Assembly (NCBI GenBank): GCA_012841465.1
Contig: DUUS01000102.1
Location: forward strand, 1 to 19,463
From: Mollicutes bacterium
GTDB lineage: Bacteria > Bacillota_I > Bacilli_A > RF39 > UBA660
Direction: 5' to 3'
Length of the DNA stretch: 19,463 bases
Part shown: in pieces, positions 6,499 through 14,857 of the stretch
How the letters are laid out: each line of letters opens with the position of its first letter
Numbering within the stretch: position 1 is the stretch's first letter
The notes under the pieces: model-generated
What the model saw: only the letters and a program-made list of their open reading frames with translations
Databases searched by the model: none
What the model was told of the DNA's origin: nothing
Made by a program: the position numbers and the translations under genes

Positions 6499-7546
6499 GT
6501 TCTAACTTCCTTTTCTGGTCTTCAGCAATTAAAGCATTAATTATTGGTTCTAAGTCTCCATCCATAACTTGATCTAGCTGCATTATACTAAAGTTGATGC
6601 GGTGATCAGTTACTCTGTTTTGAGGATAATTATAAGTTCTTATCTTCTCTGACCTATCACCAGTTCCGATTTTACTTCGGCGGTCTGAATCACTTTTACT
6701 TTGCTGCTCTTCGATCATTAAATCATATAGTTTTACTTTAAGTACTTTCATTGCCCTATCTTTATTTTTAATTTGACTTCTTTCATTTTGGCAAGTTACA
6801 ACAATGCCAGTAGGAAGATGAGTTATTCTTACAGCTGAGTCGGTTGTATTAACACTTTGACCACCCTTACCACCACTTCGGTAGACATCTATTCTTAAGT
6901 CTTCGTTTTTAATTTCTATTTCAACATCTTCTACTTCAGGCATTACTACTACAGTAGCTGTTGATGTATGAACTCTACCTTGAGTTTCAGTAGTTGGTAT
7001 TCTTTGAACTCTGTGTGCTCCACTTTCAAATTTCAATTCTGAATAGACATTTTCTCCCCTGATTGAAAGTTCGATTTGAGTAAAGCCACCGCTTGTTCCT
7101 TCAAGGGCATTGTTTACATCAATTTTCCACTTTTTACTCTCAGCATATCTAGAATACATTCTAAATAAATCACCTGCGAAGATATTTGCTTCATCTCCGC
7201 CTGCTGCTCCTCTTATTTCCATAATAATATCTTTACCATCGTGCTCATCTTTAGGTATTAAGAGAAGTTCTAGTTCACTTTCTAATTTATTTATTTTTCC
7301 ATACAAAGAATCTAGCTCAGCTTTTGCTATTTCAGCAAAATCTGGATCCGCTAGCATTTCTTCTAAATCTTTAATTTCTTTACTTATATCTTGATATTCT
7401 TTATATTTAGTAACAGTTTCTTCTAAAGAAGATATTTCTTTATTAATACTTTGAGCTTTTTTATAATCATTAATAGCATCATCACTAGTTAATTCTTTTT
7501 GAAGCTCTTCATATTTATCTTTTATTACTTCTAATCTATCGATCAT
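6488..7546 (-). CDS. prfA: Peptide chain release factor 1
   Basis: RF1 reads UAA and UAG stop codons and releases the finished peptide. The 352 residues show the long N-terminal coiled coil (about 1-95), the stop-codon recognition tripeptide PTT (184-186) inside [18 protein letters not shown], and the catalytic GGQ (228-230) in [18 protein letters not shown]. The PxT type separates it from RF2, which has SPF. ATG follows AGAAAGG at 7 nt. It sits between rpoE and prmC. Confidence 0.97.
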   Translation of the reverse strand: MIDRLEVIKDKYEELQKELTSDDAINDYKKAQSINKEISSLEETVTKYKEYQDISKEIKDLEEMLADPDFAEIAKAELDSLYGKINKLESELELLLIPKDEHDGKDIIMEIRGAAGGDEANIFAGDLFRMYSRYAESKKWKIDVNNALEGTSGGFTQIELSIRGENVYSELKFESGAHRVQRIPTTETQGRVHTSTATVVVMPEVEDVEIEIKNEDLRIDVYRSGGKGGQSVNTTDSAVRITHLPTGIVVTCQNERSQIKNKDRAMKVLKVKLYDLMIEEQQSKSDSDRRSKIGTGDRSEKIRTYNYPQNRVTDHRINFSIMQLDQVMDGDLEPIINALIAEDQKRKLEHGK

Positions 7547-7583
7547 TTTATAACCTTTCTAATAATTATTTAAAAAGGCATAG

Positions 7584-8000
7584 CTAGTCCTCATCTTCAT
7601 CAATAACGACTAGATTTCCAAGACCGTCATCATCATCTTCGTCTACATCTTCTTCGTAGTCTACTTCTTCTTCCTCTAGCTCTTCTTCCTCTTCTTCGAT
7701 GTCAAATTCTTCGTCATCATCATCTTCATCATCTTCATCTAAAGAGACTTTGACACTGTGATTAGCTTTTAAATCCCAGTAACCTTCTTTAAGCATAATA
7801 AATCTCTTATCAGTAAGTAGTAGTTCAAAGAAGTCTCCAATACCTTCTGTAAATAAATCTTCAGGTAATTTCATTGCTTCGATTACCATTTTAAATAATT
7901 CTTGAATTTTCATTTTTGTTTTATATTCTTTTAATATTAAATAAGCGACATCATCATACGACAAAGTATCTATTTCTTCATCAGTTAGCTTTACTTTCAT
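7584..8000 (-). CDS. rpoE: DNA-directed RNA polymerase delta subunit
   Basis: Delta is a Gram-positive RNA polymerase subunit that raises promoter selectivity and helps displace RNA and DNA from the enzyme. Residues 1-90 form the folded HARE/HTH domain (SYDDVAYLILKEYKTKMKIQELF, GIGDFFELLLTDKRFIMLKEGYWDLK). From about residue 88 to the end the chain is almost pure Asp and Glu, the disordered polyanionic tail typical of the protein. At 138 residues it is a little shorter than the 173 of B. subtilis. ATG follows a consensus AAGGAGG. A strong promoter with an internal palindrome lies upstream. Confidence 0.95.
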   Translation of the reverse strand: MKVKLTDEEIDTLSYDDVAYLILKEYKTKMKIQELFKMVIEAMKLPEDLFTEGIGDFFELLLTDKRFIMLKEGYWDLKANHSVKVSLDEDDEDDDDEEFDIEEEEEELEEEEVDYEEDVDEDDDDGLGNLVVIDEDED

Positions 8001-8051
8001 ATATCCTCCTTGTGTATATATTACACTCTTTTTCTCTTTTTAAACAGTATA

Positions 8052-8079
8052 ATTCTATCACAATATATTATATTGTCAA
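8052..8079 (-). promoter_or_regulatory. Sigma-A promoter for the rpoE-prfA-prmC-spoIIR-mntP run
   Basis: On the minus strand TTGACA (8074-8079), 16 bp, then TAGAAT (8052-8057). Close spacing of the following genes suggests one transcript down to mntP. The leader to the rpoE ATG is about 45 nt. Confidence 0.75.
8060..8076. promoter_or_regulatory. Perfect 8-1-8 palindrome in the rpoE promoter spacer
   Basis: ACAATATA, one base, TATATTGT. It fills the space between -35 and -10, overlapping the 3' half of the -35. A dimeric repressor bound here would block polymerase. AT-rich DNA yields such palindromes by chance more often than average, so operator function is only suggested. Confidence 0.45.
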
Positions 8080-8097
8080 TAACTTATTTTGCTCATT

Positions 8098-8376
8098 TTA
8101 ATAACTTAATTTTATAGTGTTTTTAATACCTTCTTCACTAGTAAGTTCATAGTTAAAAGTCCAGTTGTTTTCTTCACTACTATAATCCATATGAATTACT
8201 TCAATTGCGAATCTTTGATTTTTATCATTTAAATGCATAAAACATTCTTTTTTCATAAAATCTAAAATAATAGTATAGTCTTCCTCTTCTTTAGTAATTA
8301 TTAAAGTTAGGGGATCAAACTTAATATTATTTGTTTCAAGTTCAATTTTTTCTTCGTTTTTATAAAATTCTATCAT
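8098..8376 (-). CDS. Small beta-rich protein, possibly DUF1934 (YwiB-like)
   Basis: The start is ATG at 8376 behind GAGGAAGAG. The frame is open further, to 8508, but that stretch overlaps the start of the divergent PBP gene and lacks a ribosome-binding site. The product has 92 residues, acidic, no signal peptide, and alternating hydrophobic strands (FDPLTLIITKEEEDYTIILDF, RFAIEVIHMDYSSEENNWTF, GIKNTIKLSY), compatible with a small beta-barrel. YwiB (DUF1934), which lies close to rpoE in Bacillus, has a similar C-terminal strand pattern, and the position immediately before rpoE fits. It is shorter than YwiB by about 50 residues. The assignment leans on context; the function is unknown. Confidence 0.5.
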   Translation of the reverse strand: MIEFYKNEEKIELETNNIKFDPLTLIITKEEEDYTIILDFMKKECFMHLNDKNQRFAIEVIHMDYSSEENNWTFNYELTSEEGIKNTIKLSY

Positions 8377-8394
8377 AAATCTCTTCCTCATAGA

Positions 8395-8404
8395 TATAAT
8401 AGCA
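8395..8404. promoter_or_regulatory. Overlapping divergent -10 elements
   Basis: On the minus strand TGCTATTAT (8396-8404) is an extended -10 for the DUF1934-like gene, about 20 bases before its ATG. On the plus strand TATAAT (8395-8400) could serve the PBP gene, but no good -35 is visible for it. Overlapping -10s would make the two promoters mutually exclusive. Confidence 0.35.
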
Positions 8405-8443
8405 TAAAAAGTCCACTTTATTACATAATAATAATGGTGAGCT

Positions 8444-10357
8444 ATGAAATATGTAAACTTTTTAATCAAAATGATGATTTTTTTATTTATTTGCACAATA
8501 GTAAGCATTTCTGGACTTTACGCATTTGCTTACTTTTCTGATGAAATTTCTTTAAATAGTGAAAATAAAATAGTAATGTATGATAGTGATGAAAATATAG
8601 TTTATCATGGTCATGGTGGAAAAGAATGGGTAAAGTTAAGTGAAATAAGTGATTATGTTAAAAACGGAATAATAAGTGTTGAAGATAAACACTTTTATAA
8701 TCATCAAGGTTTTGATTATTTAAGAATTGTTAAATCAATGTATAATAATTTAAAAAGTAAAAAAATAACTGCAGGAGCATCTACTATTTCAATGCAGTAT
8801 GTAAAAAACATGTATCTTGATTTTGATAAAACCTGGGAAAGAAAAATAGAGGAAGCATTTTTAACTATCAATTTAGAAACTCATTATTCTAAAGAAGAAA
8901 TATTAGAAGGATATTTAAACACAATCAACTTTGGAAGAGGTAACTTTGGAATTGAAAATGCTAGCCAGTATTATTTTGATAAAAAAAGTCATAACTTAAC
9001 ATTAGAAGAAGCTCTTATATTAGTGGGAATACCAAGAAGTCCTGAAAATTATAATCCCGTTGGTAACTTTGAAAGATCTATTGAAAGAGCAAAGATAGTT
9101 GCAAGAAGTATGCTAGATAATAATTATATAACTGAAGATGAATATAACAATTTAAACTTTGATAATATAATTCTTCATGGAAAAAAAGAAATAAATAATC
9201 TGCAAACATTTATGTACTACCATGATGCAGTAATCGATGAATTAAAGACAATAAATTCAGTACCAAAATCTTTAATCAAATCTGGTGGAATAAAAATATA
9301 CACTAACCTTAATGTTGATATACAAAGAAAATTAGAAGAAGAAATAAATAAAGAAGTACAAAATGATGAAGTAGAAATGGCTAGTATCATAGTAGATCCG
9401 AAAACAGGTGGAGTAACCGCTCTTACAGGCGGAGTAAATTATGCTAAAAGCCAGTTTAACAGAGCAACTCAGGCTGAAAGACAAGTAGGCTCGGTTATAA
9501 AACCATTTCTTTATTATGCAGCCCTTGAAAATAACATGACAAGTTCATCTACATTTAAAAGTGCGGCTACTAGTTTTGTCTTTGCTGATAACCAAACATA
9601 TAGTCCGACTAATTATGCAAGTATTTATGCCAATAAAGATATTACTATGGCTGCTGCCATGGCTTATTCTGATAATATCTTTGCGGTAAAAACCCATCTT
9701 TTTTTAGGAGAAGAGGTTTTAGTAGATACATTAAATTTAGCAGGTATAGATAAAAAAATAATGCCAATTCCATCACTGGCACTTGGAACATTAGAGTTAA
9801 GTTTACTTGATTTTGCTCACGGATACAGTACTCTAGCAAACTATGGTAATTATAATGATATTTATTTTATAAAAAGAGTTGAAGACTTAGAAGGAAATAT
9901 TATTTACGAGCATAAAGAAAATCCAGAGCCGGTTTTAAATCAAGATTATGTATATATATTAAATGAACTTATGACTACTACATATGACTCAGCATTTATT
10001 GATCATGTATCACCGACAGTAATATCACTTAGACCAAAAATAACTAGAAAATATGCTTTAAAAAGCGGAACAACTGATTATGACTACTGGTTTGCAGGAT
10101 ATAATCCGGATATATTAATGTTAATATGGTGTGGTAATGATATTAATAAAAATGTTGATAAAATATACTCGAGGAAGATTAAAGATATTTGGGCTGAGAC
10201 TATAGAATATGCTTTAAAAGATAAAGAAACCACTTGGTATGAACCAAGTGACAACATAGTAGCTCTTCCTTTAGATGGAATAACTGGTGAGTATAATCCT
10301 AAAAGCAAACATAATACTTTATTTTATTTTAAGAAAGGATCAGAGCCTAACTTTTAA
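8444..10357 (+). CDS. Class A penicillin-binding protein, bifunctional transglycosylase/transpeptidase
   Basis: This enzyme polymerises lipid II into glycan strands and cross-links them outside the membrane. Order in the protein: a short cytoplasmic start, a membrane anchor (about 7-31), a GT51 glycosyltransferase with SVEDKHFYNHQGFD (catalytic Glu80), GASTISMQ (111-118), KIEEAF and EGYLNTINFGRGNFGI, then a transpeptidase with SVIK (Ser350, Lys353), SDN (409-411) and KSGT (540-543). All active-site motifs are intact. The 637-residue length and the ERQVGSVIKPFLYYAALEN segment resemble the compact PbpG/PBP1a types without C-terminal extras. The start at 8444 has only a weak GGTGAG just before it. 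It is the only large plus-strand gene inside an otherwise minus-strand block and converges on noc. Confidence 0.95.
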   Translation: MKYVNFLIKMMIFLFICTIVSISGLYAFAYFSDEISLNSENKIVMYDSDENIVYHGHGGKEWVKLSEISDYVKNGIISVEDKHFYNHQGFDYLRIVKSMYNNLKSKKITAGASTISMQYVKNMYLDFDKTWERKIEEAFLTINLETHYSKEEILEGYLNTINFGRGNFGIENASQYYFDKKSHNLTLEEALILVGIPRSPENYNPVGNFERSIERAKIVARSMLDNNYITEDEYNNLNFDNIILHGKKEINNLQTFMYYHDAVIDELKTINSVPKSLIKSGGIKIYTNLNVDIQRKLEEEINKEVQNDEVEMASIIVDPKTGGVTALTGGVNYAKSQFNRATQAERQVGSVIKPFLYYAALENNMTSSSTFKSAATSFVFADNQTYSPTNYASIYANKDITMAAAMAYSDNIFAVKTHLFLGEEVLVDTLNLAGIDKKIMPIPSLALGTLELSLLDFAHGYSTLANYGNYNDIYFIKRVEDLEGNIIYEHKENPEPVLNQDYVYILNELMTTTYDSAFIDHVSPTVISLRPKITRKYALKSGTTDYDYWFAGYNPDILMLIWCGNDINKNVDKIYSRKIKDIWAETIEYALKDKETTWYEPSDNIVALPLDGITGEYNPKSKHNTLFYFKKGSEPNF

Positions 10358-10379
10358 AAAAAACGCATTTCTGCGTTTT
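10356..10379. terminator. Bidirectional terminator between the PBP gene and noc
   Basis: Arms AAAACGCA (10360-10367) and TGCGTTTT (10372-10379) with a 4-nt loop give an 8-bp stem. On the minus strand it is followed by eight Us, which is strong for noc. On the plus strand four Us and AUUU follow, adequate for the PBP gene. The noc stop codon lies within the right arm. Confidence 0.85.
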
Positions 10380-11739
10380 ATTTATTATCTTTTTCAATTT
10401 TTATTATAATCTGATATAAATCTTCAAAATCAAACTCTTCACTAGTAATCTTATAACCCACTTTTTTAATATCTTCTTCTAACTTATGAAAAGCTTGAAT
10501 TGCGGTTGGAAGATTATTAGGTTTAATTCTTTCTTCATCTTCTTCTTTTTTAATTATAATTGGAGCAGATGGAGTAAAATCAGGAACATCTAATTCTTTT
10601 TCATCTATTTCCTCTTCTACTTCTTTAGAACCATCTAAAGATAAATTTGCTGCTTCATCTTCAAGTGAATTATAGACATTTTTAGATATATTATCAAAAA
10701 TATTTTTACTTTCTTTAGGAATTATATCTTCAGCATTTTCTTTAATAGCTTCTACATCTATTTCAAGAGGAGAAGTTTTTTCTTTTTCTACTTCAGGTTC
10801 TTTTATTTCAGATTCAGTTTCTTCATTTTCATTTATTTGATCTATTTCTTCTTTAGGTTCTTCACTTTGAACTATCGGAGCTACTTCTTTTTGCTCATCA
10901 ACAGTTTCTTGTTCATCAGTAATTTCATCAAATATTTCTAACTCTGATGGTTTATTTTCATCCTGAGTTACTTCTGGAGTTTGATTAAATATATTAACCG
11001 GTATTGCTTGGTTTACATCTTGAGTTTCATCGGTTTTTAGATTTTCTTCTTGCTTATTTTCTTCAATGTTTAGTGCATCAAGGTTAACATTATCATCAAA
11101 AACTTCTGTTTTATTAACTGATGTGTTAAATACATCTGGCACCATTTCTTTTATAGCAAGGTCTAGTTTTCTTACGGTTAATCTCTCAGTTATAACTCGA
11201 TTAAGCATTTTAACTTGCTCTTCTTGGTTTTCAATTTGAAGTAAACTTCTTGCATGTCTTTCACTTATTTTTTCATTTAATAATGCTTCTTGAACTTCAT
11301 TAGTTAAATTTAATAATCTTAGTTTATTAGCAATTGTTGATTGAGAAATGCCTAGTCTTTTAGCAAGATCTTCTTGACTAATATAATTTTTGTCTAAAAT
11401 CTTTTTATAGGATTTAGCTTCTTCTATTGAAGTTAAATTTTTTCTTTGAACATTTTCAATTAAAGCTACTTCAGCACTTTCATTATCATTTAAATTAGAA
11501 ATAATTGCAGGCACTTCAGTAAAACCAGCCATTGTAGCTGCTTTATATCTTCTTTCACCAGCGATTATTTCATATTTGTCACCTAATTTTCTTAAGACAA
11601 GTGGTTGAATAATACCATGCTCTTTAATTGATGCAGATAATTCATTTAATCCATCTTCATCAAATGTCAAACGAGGTTGAAACCTGTTTGGGATAATATT
11701 TTCAATACTTATCATTTCAATTATTTGCTTAGTGTCCAT
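10378..11739 (-). CDS. noc: Nucleoid occlusion protein Noc with long acidic insert
   Basis: Noc is a ParB-family CTP switch that spreads on DNA and keeps FtsZ rings off the nucleoid. Residues 1-200 carry the ParB N-domain (NRFQPR, HGIIQPLVLR, EIIAGERRYKA, ALIENVQRKNL) and a helix-turn-helix (SQEDLAKRLGISQSTIANKLRLL, then SERHARSLL). The last 45 residues (IQAFHKLEEDIKKVGYKI, FEDLYQIIIKI) match the Noc-type dimerisation end. Between them about 200 residues are low-complexity Glu/Asp/Asn/Lys, so the protein is 453 long against about 283 in B. subtilis. The amphipathic N-terminal membrane anchor of Bacillus Noc is not evident. ATG lies 8 nt after AAAAGGGG. Placement after rsmG and the C-terminus favour Noc over ParB (Spo0J); soj and spo0J are absent from this neighbourhood. 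Confidence 0.87.
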   Translation of the reverse strand: MDTKQIIEMISIENIIPNRFQPRLTFDEDGLNELSASIKEHGIIQPLVLRKLGDKYEIIAGERRYKAATMAGFTEVPAIISNLNDNESAEVALIENVQRKNLTSIEEAKSYKKILDKNYISQEDLAKRLGISQSTIANKLRLLNLTNEVQEALLNEKISERHARSLLQIENQEEQVKMLNRVITERLTVRKLDLAIKEMVPDVFNTSVNKTEVFDDNVNLDALNIEENKQEENLKTDETQDVNQAIPVNIFNQTPEVTQDENKPSELEIFDEITDEQETVDEQKEVAPIVQSEEPKEEIDQINENEETESEIKEPEVEKEKTSPLEIDVEAIKENAEDIIPKESKNIFDNISKNVYNSLEDEAANLSLDGSKEVEEEIDEKELDVPDFTPSAPIIIKKEEDEERIKPNNLPTAIQAFHKLEEDIKKVGYKITSEEFDFEDLYQIIIKIEKDNK

Positions 11740-11770
11740 ACATCTAGCCCCTTTTTTATTCTATATCTAT

Positions 11771-11799
11771 ATAATACTGTATTTTGAATATAAATTCAA
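11771..11799 (-). promoter_or_regulatory. Promoter for noc
   Basis: On the minus strand TTGAAT (11794-11799), 17 bp, TATTAT (11771-11776). The -35 is half of an inverted repeat, TTGAAT-4-ATTCAA (11784-11799). Noc therefore has its own transcript, separate from rsmG. Confidence 0.65.
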
Positions 11800-11811
11800 C
11801 CAAATTTTTTT

Positions 11812-11840
11812 TTAACTTTAGGAGAGTTCTAAACTATAAT
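11812..11840 (+). promoter_or_regulatory. Promoter for the 146-residue unknown gene
   Basis: TTAACT (11812-11817), 17 bp, TATAAT (11835-11840). Transcription would begin near 11847, giving a leader of about a dozen bases ending in TTAGGAGAAATT before the ATG. This supports the start at 11859 over an in-frame upstream ATG at 11784. Confidence 0.65.
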
Positions 11841-11858
11841 ACTAACTTAGGAGAAATT

Positions 11859-12299
11859 ATGAAATATTTTGATTATAATACTCTATATGATGGAGTAGAT
11901 ATTTATGGGAATGAAAGAATTTTTGAAGATCACTGGTTTTATGATGAAGACTTAAACGAAGACATTCTTTTTGTTGGTTATATTGATCTTGAAAAACTTT
12001 GTCTAAGACCCTTTATTGAAAAATACTTAATCGTACTTCACGATGGAAATGCTATTTTACCAGAAGGGTATGTTAACCTTCCTGAGAGAACAATTGATGG
12101 TAAGGCTATGGCTAAGTATAGTTTAAAAGCGGATTTAGTATTAGATGAAGAATATGAATTAAAGCCAATTACCAAAGAAAGTCCTTATTATGATTTACAC
12201 TCACCAGAAAAATTATTTTTAATTGAAAAAATAAATGAAATGAAAAGAGATTATAATAGTAAATCATTATTTAATGATGAAAAAAAGAAAACTTTATAA
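11859..12299 (+). CDS. Hypothetical protein between noc and rsmG
   Basis: I do not recognise this gene. The start is ATG at 11859 behind TAGGAG, with a fitting promoter. The product has 146 residues, is soluble and acidic, and has no signal peptide or membrane segment. The N-terminal half is rich in aromatic and acidic residues (YFDYNTLYDGVDIYGN, DHWFYDEDLNEDILF). The middle carries VGYIDLEKLCLRPFIEKYL and HDGNAILPEGYVNLPERT. The end is a charged helix, LFLIEKINEMKRDY. Codon use matches its neighbours. It is transcribed against the rsmG/noc block, and its last six bases overlap the rsmG end. Being a plus-strand insertion in a conserved cluster, it is either lineage-specific or transferred; nothing here shows its function. 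Confidence 0.8.
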   Translation: MKYFDYNTLYDGVDIYGNERIFEDHWFYDEDLNEDILFVGYIDLEKLCLRPFIEKYLIVLHDGNAILPEGYVNLPERTIDGKAMAKYSLKADLVLDEEYELKPITKESPYYDLHSPEKLFLIEKINEMKRDYNSKSLFNDEKKKTL

Positions 12300-12312
12300 C
12301 GGTTTTCTTTTT
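12281..12312. terminator. Bidirectional terminator inside two converging gene ends
   Basis: Arms AAAAAGAAAAC (12282-12292) and GTTTTCTTTTT (12302-12312) are perfect 11-bp complements around a 9-nt loop that holds both stop codons. The stem is A/T-rich with its own U-run, so strength is uncertain, but the symmetry fits use from both sides. Confidence 0.6.
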
Positions 12313-12998
12313 ATTTGATTAAATTGTCTGGGATACTTAATATTATTTTTATCTGTTTTTTCTATTAAAAGAATTGTTCTTTTACTATTTTCAATTGGTA
12401 GAAAAAACTCTTCTTTTTTTATTATTTTTCCCTTTAAGATACTTAAGGCATTTTGAGAATCATTTAATTCCTTTGTTACTTCTCCCTTTAAAGGAATAAA
12501 GTAGCCTCCCTTTTTAACAAAGGGAAGTGCTAATTCAAGTAATATACTTAAATCAGCAACTGCTCTTGAAGTTACTATATCAAATGATTCTCTTTTTTCT
12601 TTAATATAGTCTTCACTTCTTTCGTTAACTATATTAACCTCTATATTTAATTTTTGACTTAGATTTTCTAAAAATTTTATCTTTTTACCATTTGAATCAA
12701 GTAAAGTTACTTTTAAATGAGGATAAAATATTTTTAAAACAAGACCTGGAAAACCTGCTCCTGTTCCTATATCTAGAAGACTTTCAAATTTATTTAAATC
12801 AACTGTCTTACATATAGTTAAAGAATCATAAAAATGTTTTAGATAAACATCTTTTTCTTCAGTTATAGATGTTAAATTTGTATGTTTATTATACTCATTA
12901 AGATATTTATAATATATATCTAACATATCTATATTTTTAACAGGAACCTCTAATTTTTTTAGTTCTTTTATAAATTCTTCTTTATTCATTTTTACCAT
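12294..12998 (-). CDS. rsmG: 16S rRNA (guanine-527-N7) methyltransferase RsmG
   Basis: RsmG (GidB) methylates G527 in the 530 loop of 16S rRNA with S-adenosylmethionine. The 234-residue protein has the family N-terminus (YYKYLNEYNKHTNLTSITEEKDVYLKHFYDSL), the cofactor-binding LLDIGTGAGFPGLVLK (about 74-89), DSNGKKIKFLENL, and VTSRAVADLSILLEL followed by FIPLKG. The ATG at 12998 overlaps mnmG by 17 bases. A second ATG at 12989 is possible, and neither has ideal ribosome-binding spacing (AAGGA is 2 or 12 nt away), which suggests coupling to mnmG. Confidence 0.95.
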   Translation of the reverse strand: MVKMNKEEFIKELKKLEVPVKNIDMLDIYYKYLNEYNKHTNLTSITEEKDVYLKHFYDSLTICKTVDLNKFESLLDIGTGAGFPGLVLKIFYPHLKVTLLDSNGKKIKFLENLSQKLNIEVNIVNERSEDYIKEKRESFDIVTSRAVADLSILLELALPFVKKGGYFIPLKGEVTKELNDSQNALSILKGKIIKKEEFFLPIENSKRTILLIEKTDKNNIKYPRQFNQIKRKPL

Positions 12999-14850
12999 AT
13001 TCCTTTTTTAAATAAACTGCAAGAACAGCTATATCAGGTGGATTAACTCCACTTATTCTTGTAGCTCCAGCTATAGTTCTAGGTCTTATTAAACTTAGTT
13101 TTTCTCTTGCTTCAGTAGCAAGGTTCTTTACTTTATCATAATCGATATCTTCAGGTATTTCTTTTGCTTCAAGTTTAAGTAGTTTTTCGACTTCTTTATA
13201 AGTCTTTTTAATATAACCTTCATATTTTATATTAAAAGTAGCTGCCTCAATTACTTCATTTGAATATTCATTTTTAATTAGTTTTAAATCAATAAAGTCA
13301 TTGATAGTTATTTCTGGTCTTTTAGTAAGATCATATAAACTATAACTAGTATTAATTTCTTTTATTTTTAATTTAGATAAAATTTCTTTATCTTTTGGAT
13401 TAACTTTAATTTCTTTTAATATATTTATAAGCTCTTCTAACTGTTTTTCTTTATCAAGAAGTTTATTATAAATAGATCTAGACACAAGTCCATACTCAAA
13501 TCCATATTTTCTTAATCTAAAATCAGCATTATCATGTCTTAAAATAAGTCTAAACTCTGCTCTTGATGTAAGTAAACGATAAGGCTCAGTAGTTCCCTTA
13601 GTAATTAAATCATCTATTAGTACGCCTATATATGCTTCATTTCTTTTTAAAATAAATGGCTTTTCATTTTTTAATTTTAAAGAAGCGTTTATTCCTGCCA
13701 TAATACCTTGAGCTGCTGCTTCTTCATAACCGCTGGTTCCATTTATTTGACCTGCAGTAAATAGATTTTCGATTAATTTTGTTTCAAGTGATGCTTTTAA
13801 AAGATAAGGATTAATTGCATCGTACTCAATAGCATAGGCATATTTAAGTATTTCAGCGTTTTCTAACCCTGGTAAGGTCCTTACCATAGCTTCTTGGATA
13901 TCTCTTGGCATGCTTGTTGAAAATCCTTGTAAGTAATAACTATCAAGTTCTTTACTTTCTGGCTCTAAAAATAGTTGATGACGATTTTTATCTTTAAAAC
14001 GAACTATTTTATCTTCTATAGAAGGACAATATCTTGCTCCGGTTCCTTCTACATTACCGCTAAACATAGCCGATAAGTGTAAATTATCATCTATTAATTC
14101 ATGAGTCTTTTCATTTGTATAAAGAGCAAAGCAAGACTCCTGGCTTTCTAAATTATAAAGTGGTTTATTTTCATAACTAAAAGTCCATGGAGTAGAGTCT
14201 CCTTTTTCTTCTTTTAGTTTAGTAAAGTCGATTGATTTTTTAGAGATTCTTTGTGGTGTTCCGGTTTTTAATCTTATTAGATCAAAACCAAGTTCTTTTA
14301 AGTTGTCACTTAAGGTTACTGAAGGTTTTTTACCATCAGCTCCTTCATTTATAATTTCACTACCAATTAAGATTTTACTTTTTAAATATGTTCCGGTTGT
14401 TAATATAACAATATCTGAGTAGATTTTTTCATTGTTTTCTAAAACAACTCCTTCTACTTTATTATCTTCAACAATTAAACTTTTAACCATACTTTCTTTA
14501 ATAGTTAAATTATCTAACTTTTTTAATTCTTTTAACATCTCACGAGGATATTTTAATTTATCTACTTGAGCTCTTAAAGATCTAACAGCAGGTCCTTTTG
14601 AGTTATTTAGCATTTTTATTTGAAAATGACTTCTATCTGCGACTTTTCCCATTAAACCACCTAGGGCATCTATTTCTCTAACTACTATACCTTTAGCAGT
14701 TCCCCCAATTGATGGATTACAGGGCATATTTGCAATGTTTTTTAAATTAGAAGTTACTAAAAGAGTTTTGTGACCTCTAATACAGGCAGCATGAGCCGCT
14801 TCTATTCCAGCATGACCACCACCGACAACAATAATTTCATATTTTTCCAT
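12982..14850 (-). CDS. mnmG: tRNA uridine-5-carboxymethylaminomethyl modification enzyme MnmG
   Basis: MnmG (GidA) is an FAD enzyme that works with MnmE to place carboxymethylaminomethyl groups on the wobble uridine of certain tRNAs. It begins with the dinucleotide-binding VVGGGHAGIEAA (Gly10-Gly15), followed by the signature NMPCNPSIGGTAKGIVVREIDALGG. Later come RYCPSIEDKIVRF, GQINGTSGYEEAAAQGIMAGINA, EPYRLLTSRAEFRLILRHDNAD, and a helical C-terminus ending in ARTIAGATRISGVNPPDI-like elements (RPRTIAGATRISGVNPPDI). At 622 residues it is full length. It sits 7 bases after mnmE, its partner. Confidence 0.97.
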   Translation of the reverse strand: MEKYEIIVVGGGHAGIEAAHAACIRGHKTLLVTSNLKNIANMPCNPSIGGTAKGIVVREIDALGGLMGKVADRSHFQIKMLNNSKGPAVRSLRAQVDKLKYPREMLKELKKLDNLTIKESMVKSLIVEDNKVEGVVLENNEKIYSDIVILTTGTYLKSKILIGSEIINEGADGKKPSVTLSDNLKELGFDLIRLKTGTPQRISKKSIDFTKLKEEKGDSTPWTFSYENKPLYNLESQESCFALYTNEKTHELIDDNLHLSAMFSGNVEGTGARYCPSIEDKIVRFKDKNRHQLFLEPESKELDSYYLQGFSTSMPRDIQEAMVRTLPGLENAEILKYAYAIEYDAINPYLLKASLETKLIENLFTAGQINGTSGYEEAAAQGIMAGINASLKLKNEKPFILKRNEAYIGVLIDDLITKGTTEPYRLLTSRAEFRLILRHDNADFRLRKYGFEYGLVSRSIYNKLLDKEKQLEELINILKEIKVNPKDKEILSKLKIKEINTSYSLYDLTKRPEITINDFIDLKLIKNEYSNEVIEAATFNIKYEGYIKKTYKEVEKLLKLEAKEIPEDIDYDKVKNLATEAREKLSLIRPRTIAGATRISGVNPPDIAVLAVYLKKEYGKNE

Positions 14851-14857
14851 AATGCAC

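Noticed and set aside
7110..7394. Plus-strand open frame of 94 codons
   Set aside because: Antisense shadow of prfA; Ser-rich and without a start signal.
9645..10308. Two minus-strand open frames inside the PBP gene
   Set aside because: They lie opposite conserved transpeptidase motifs and have no ribosome-binding sites.
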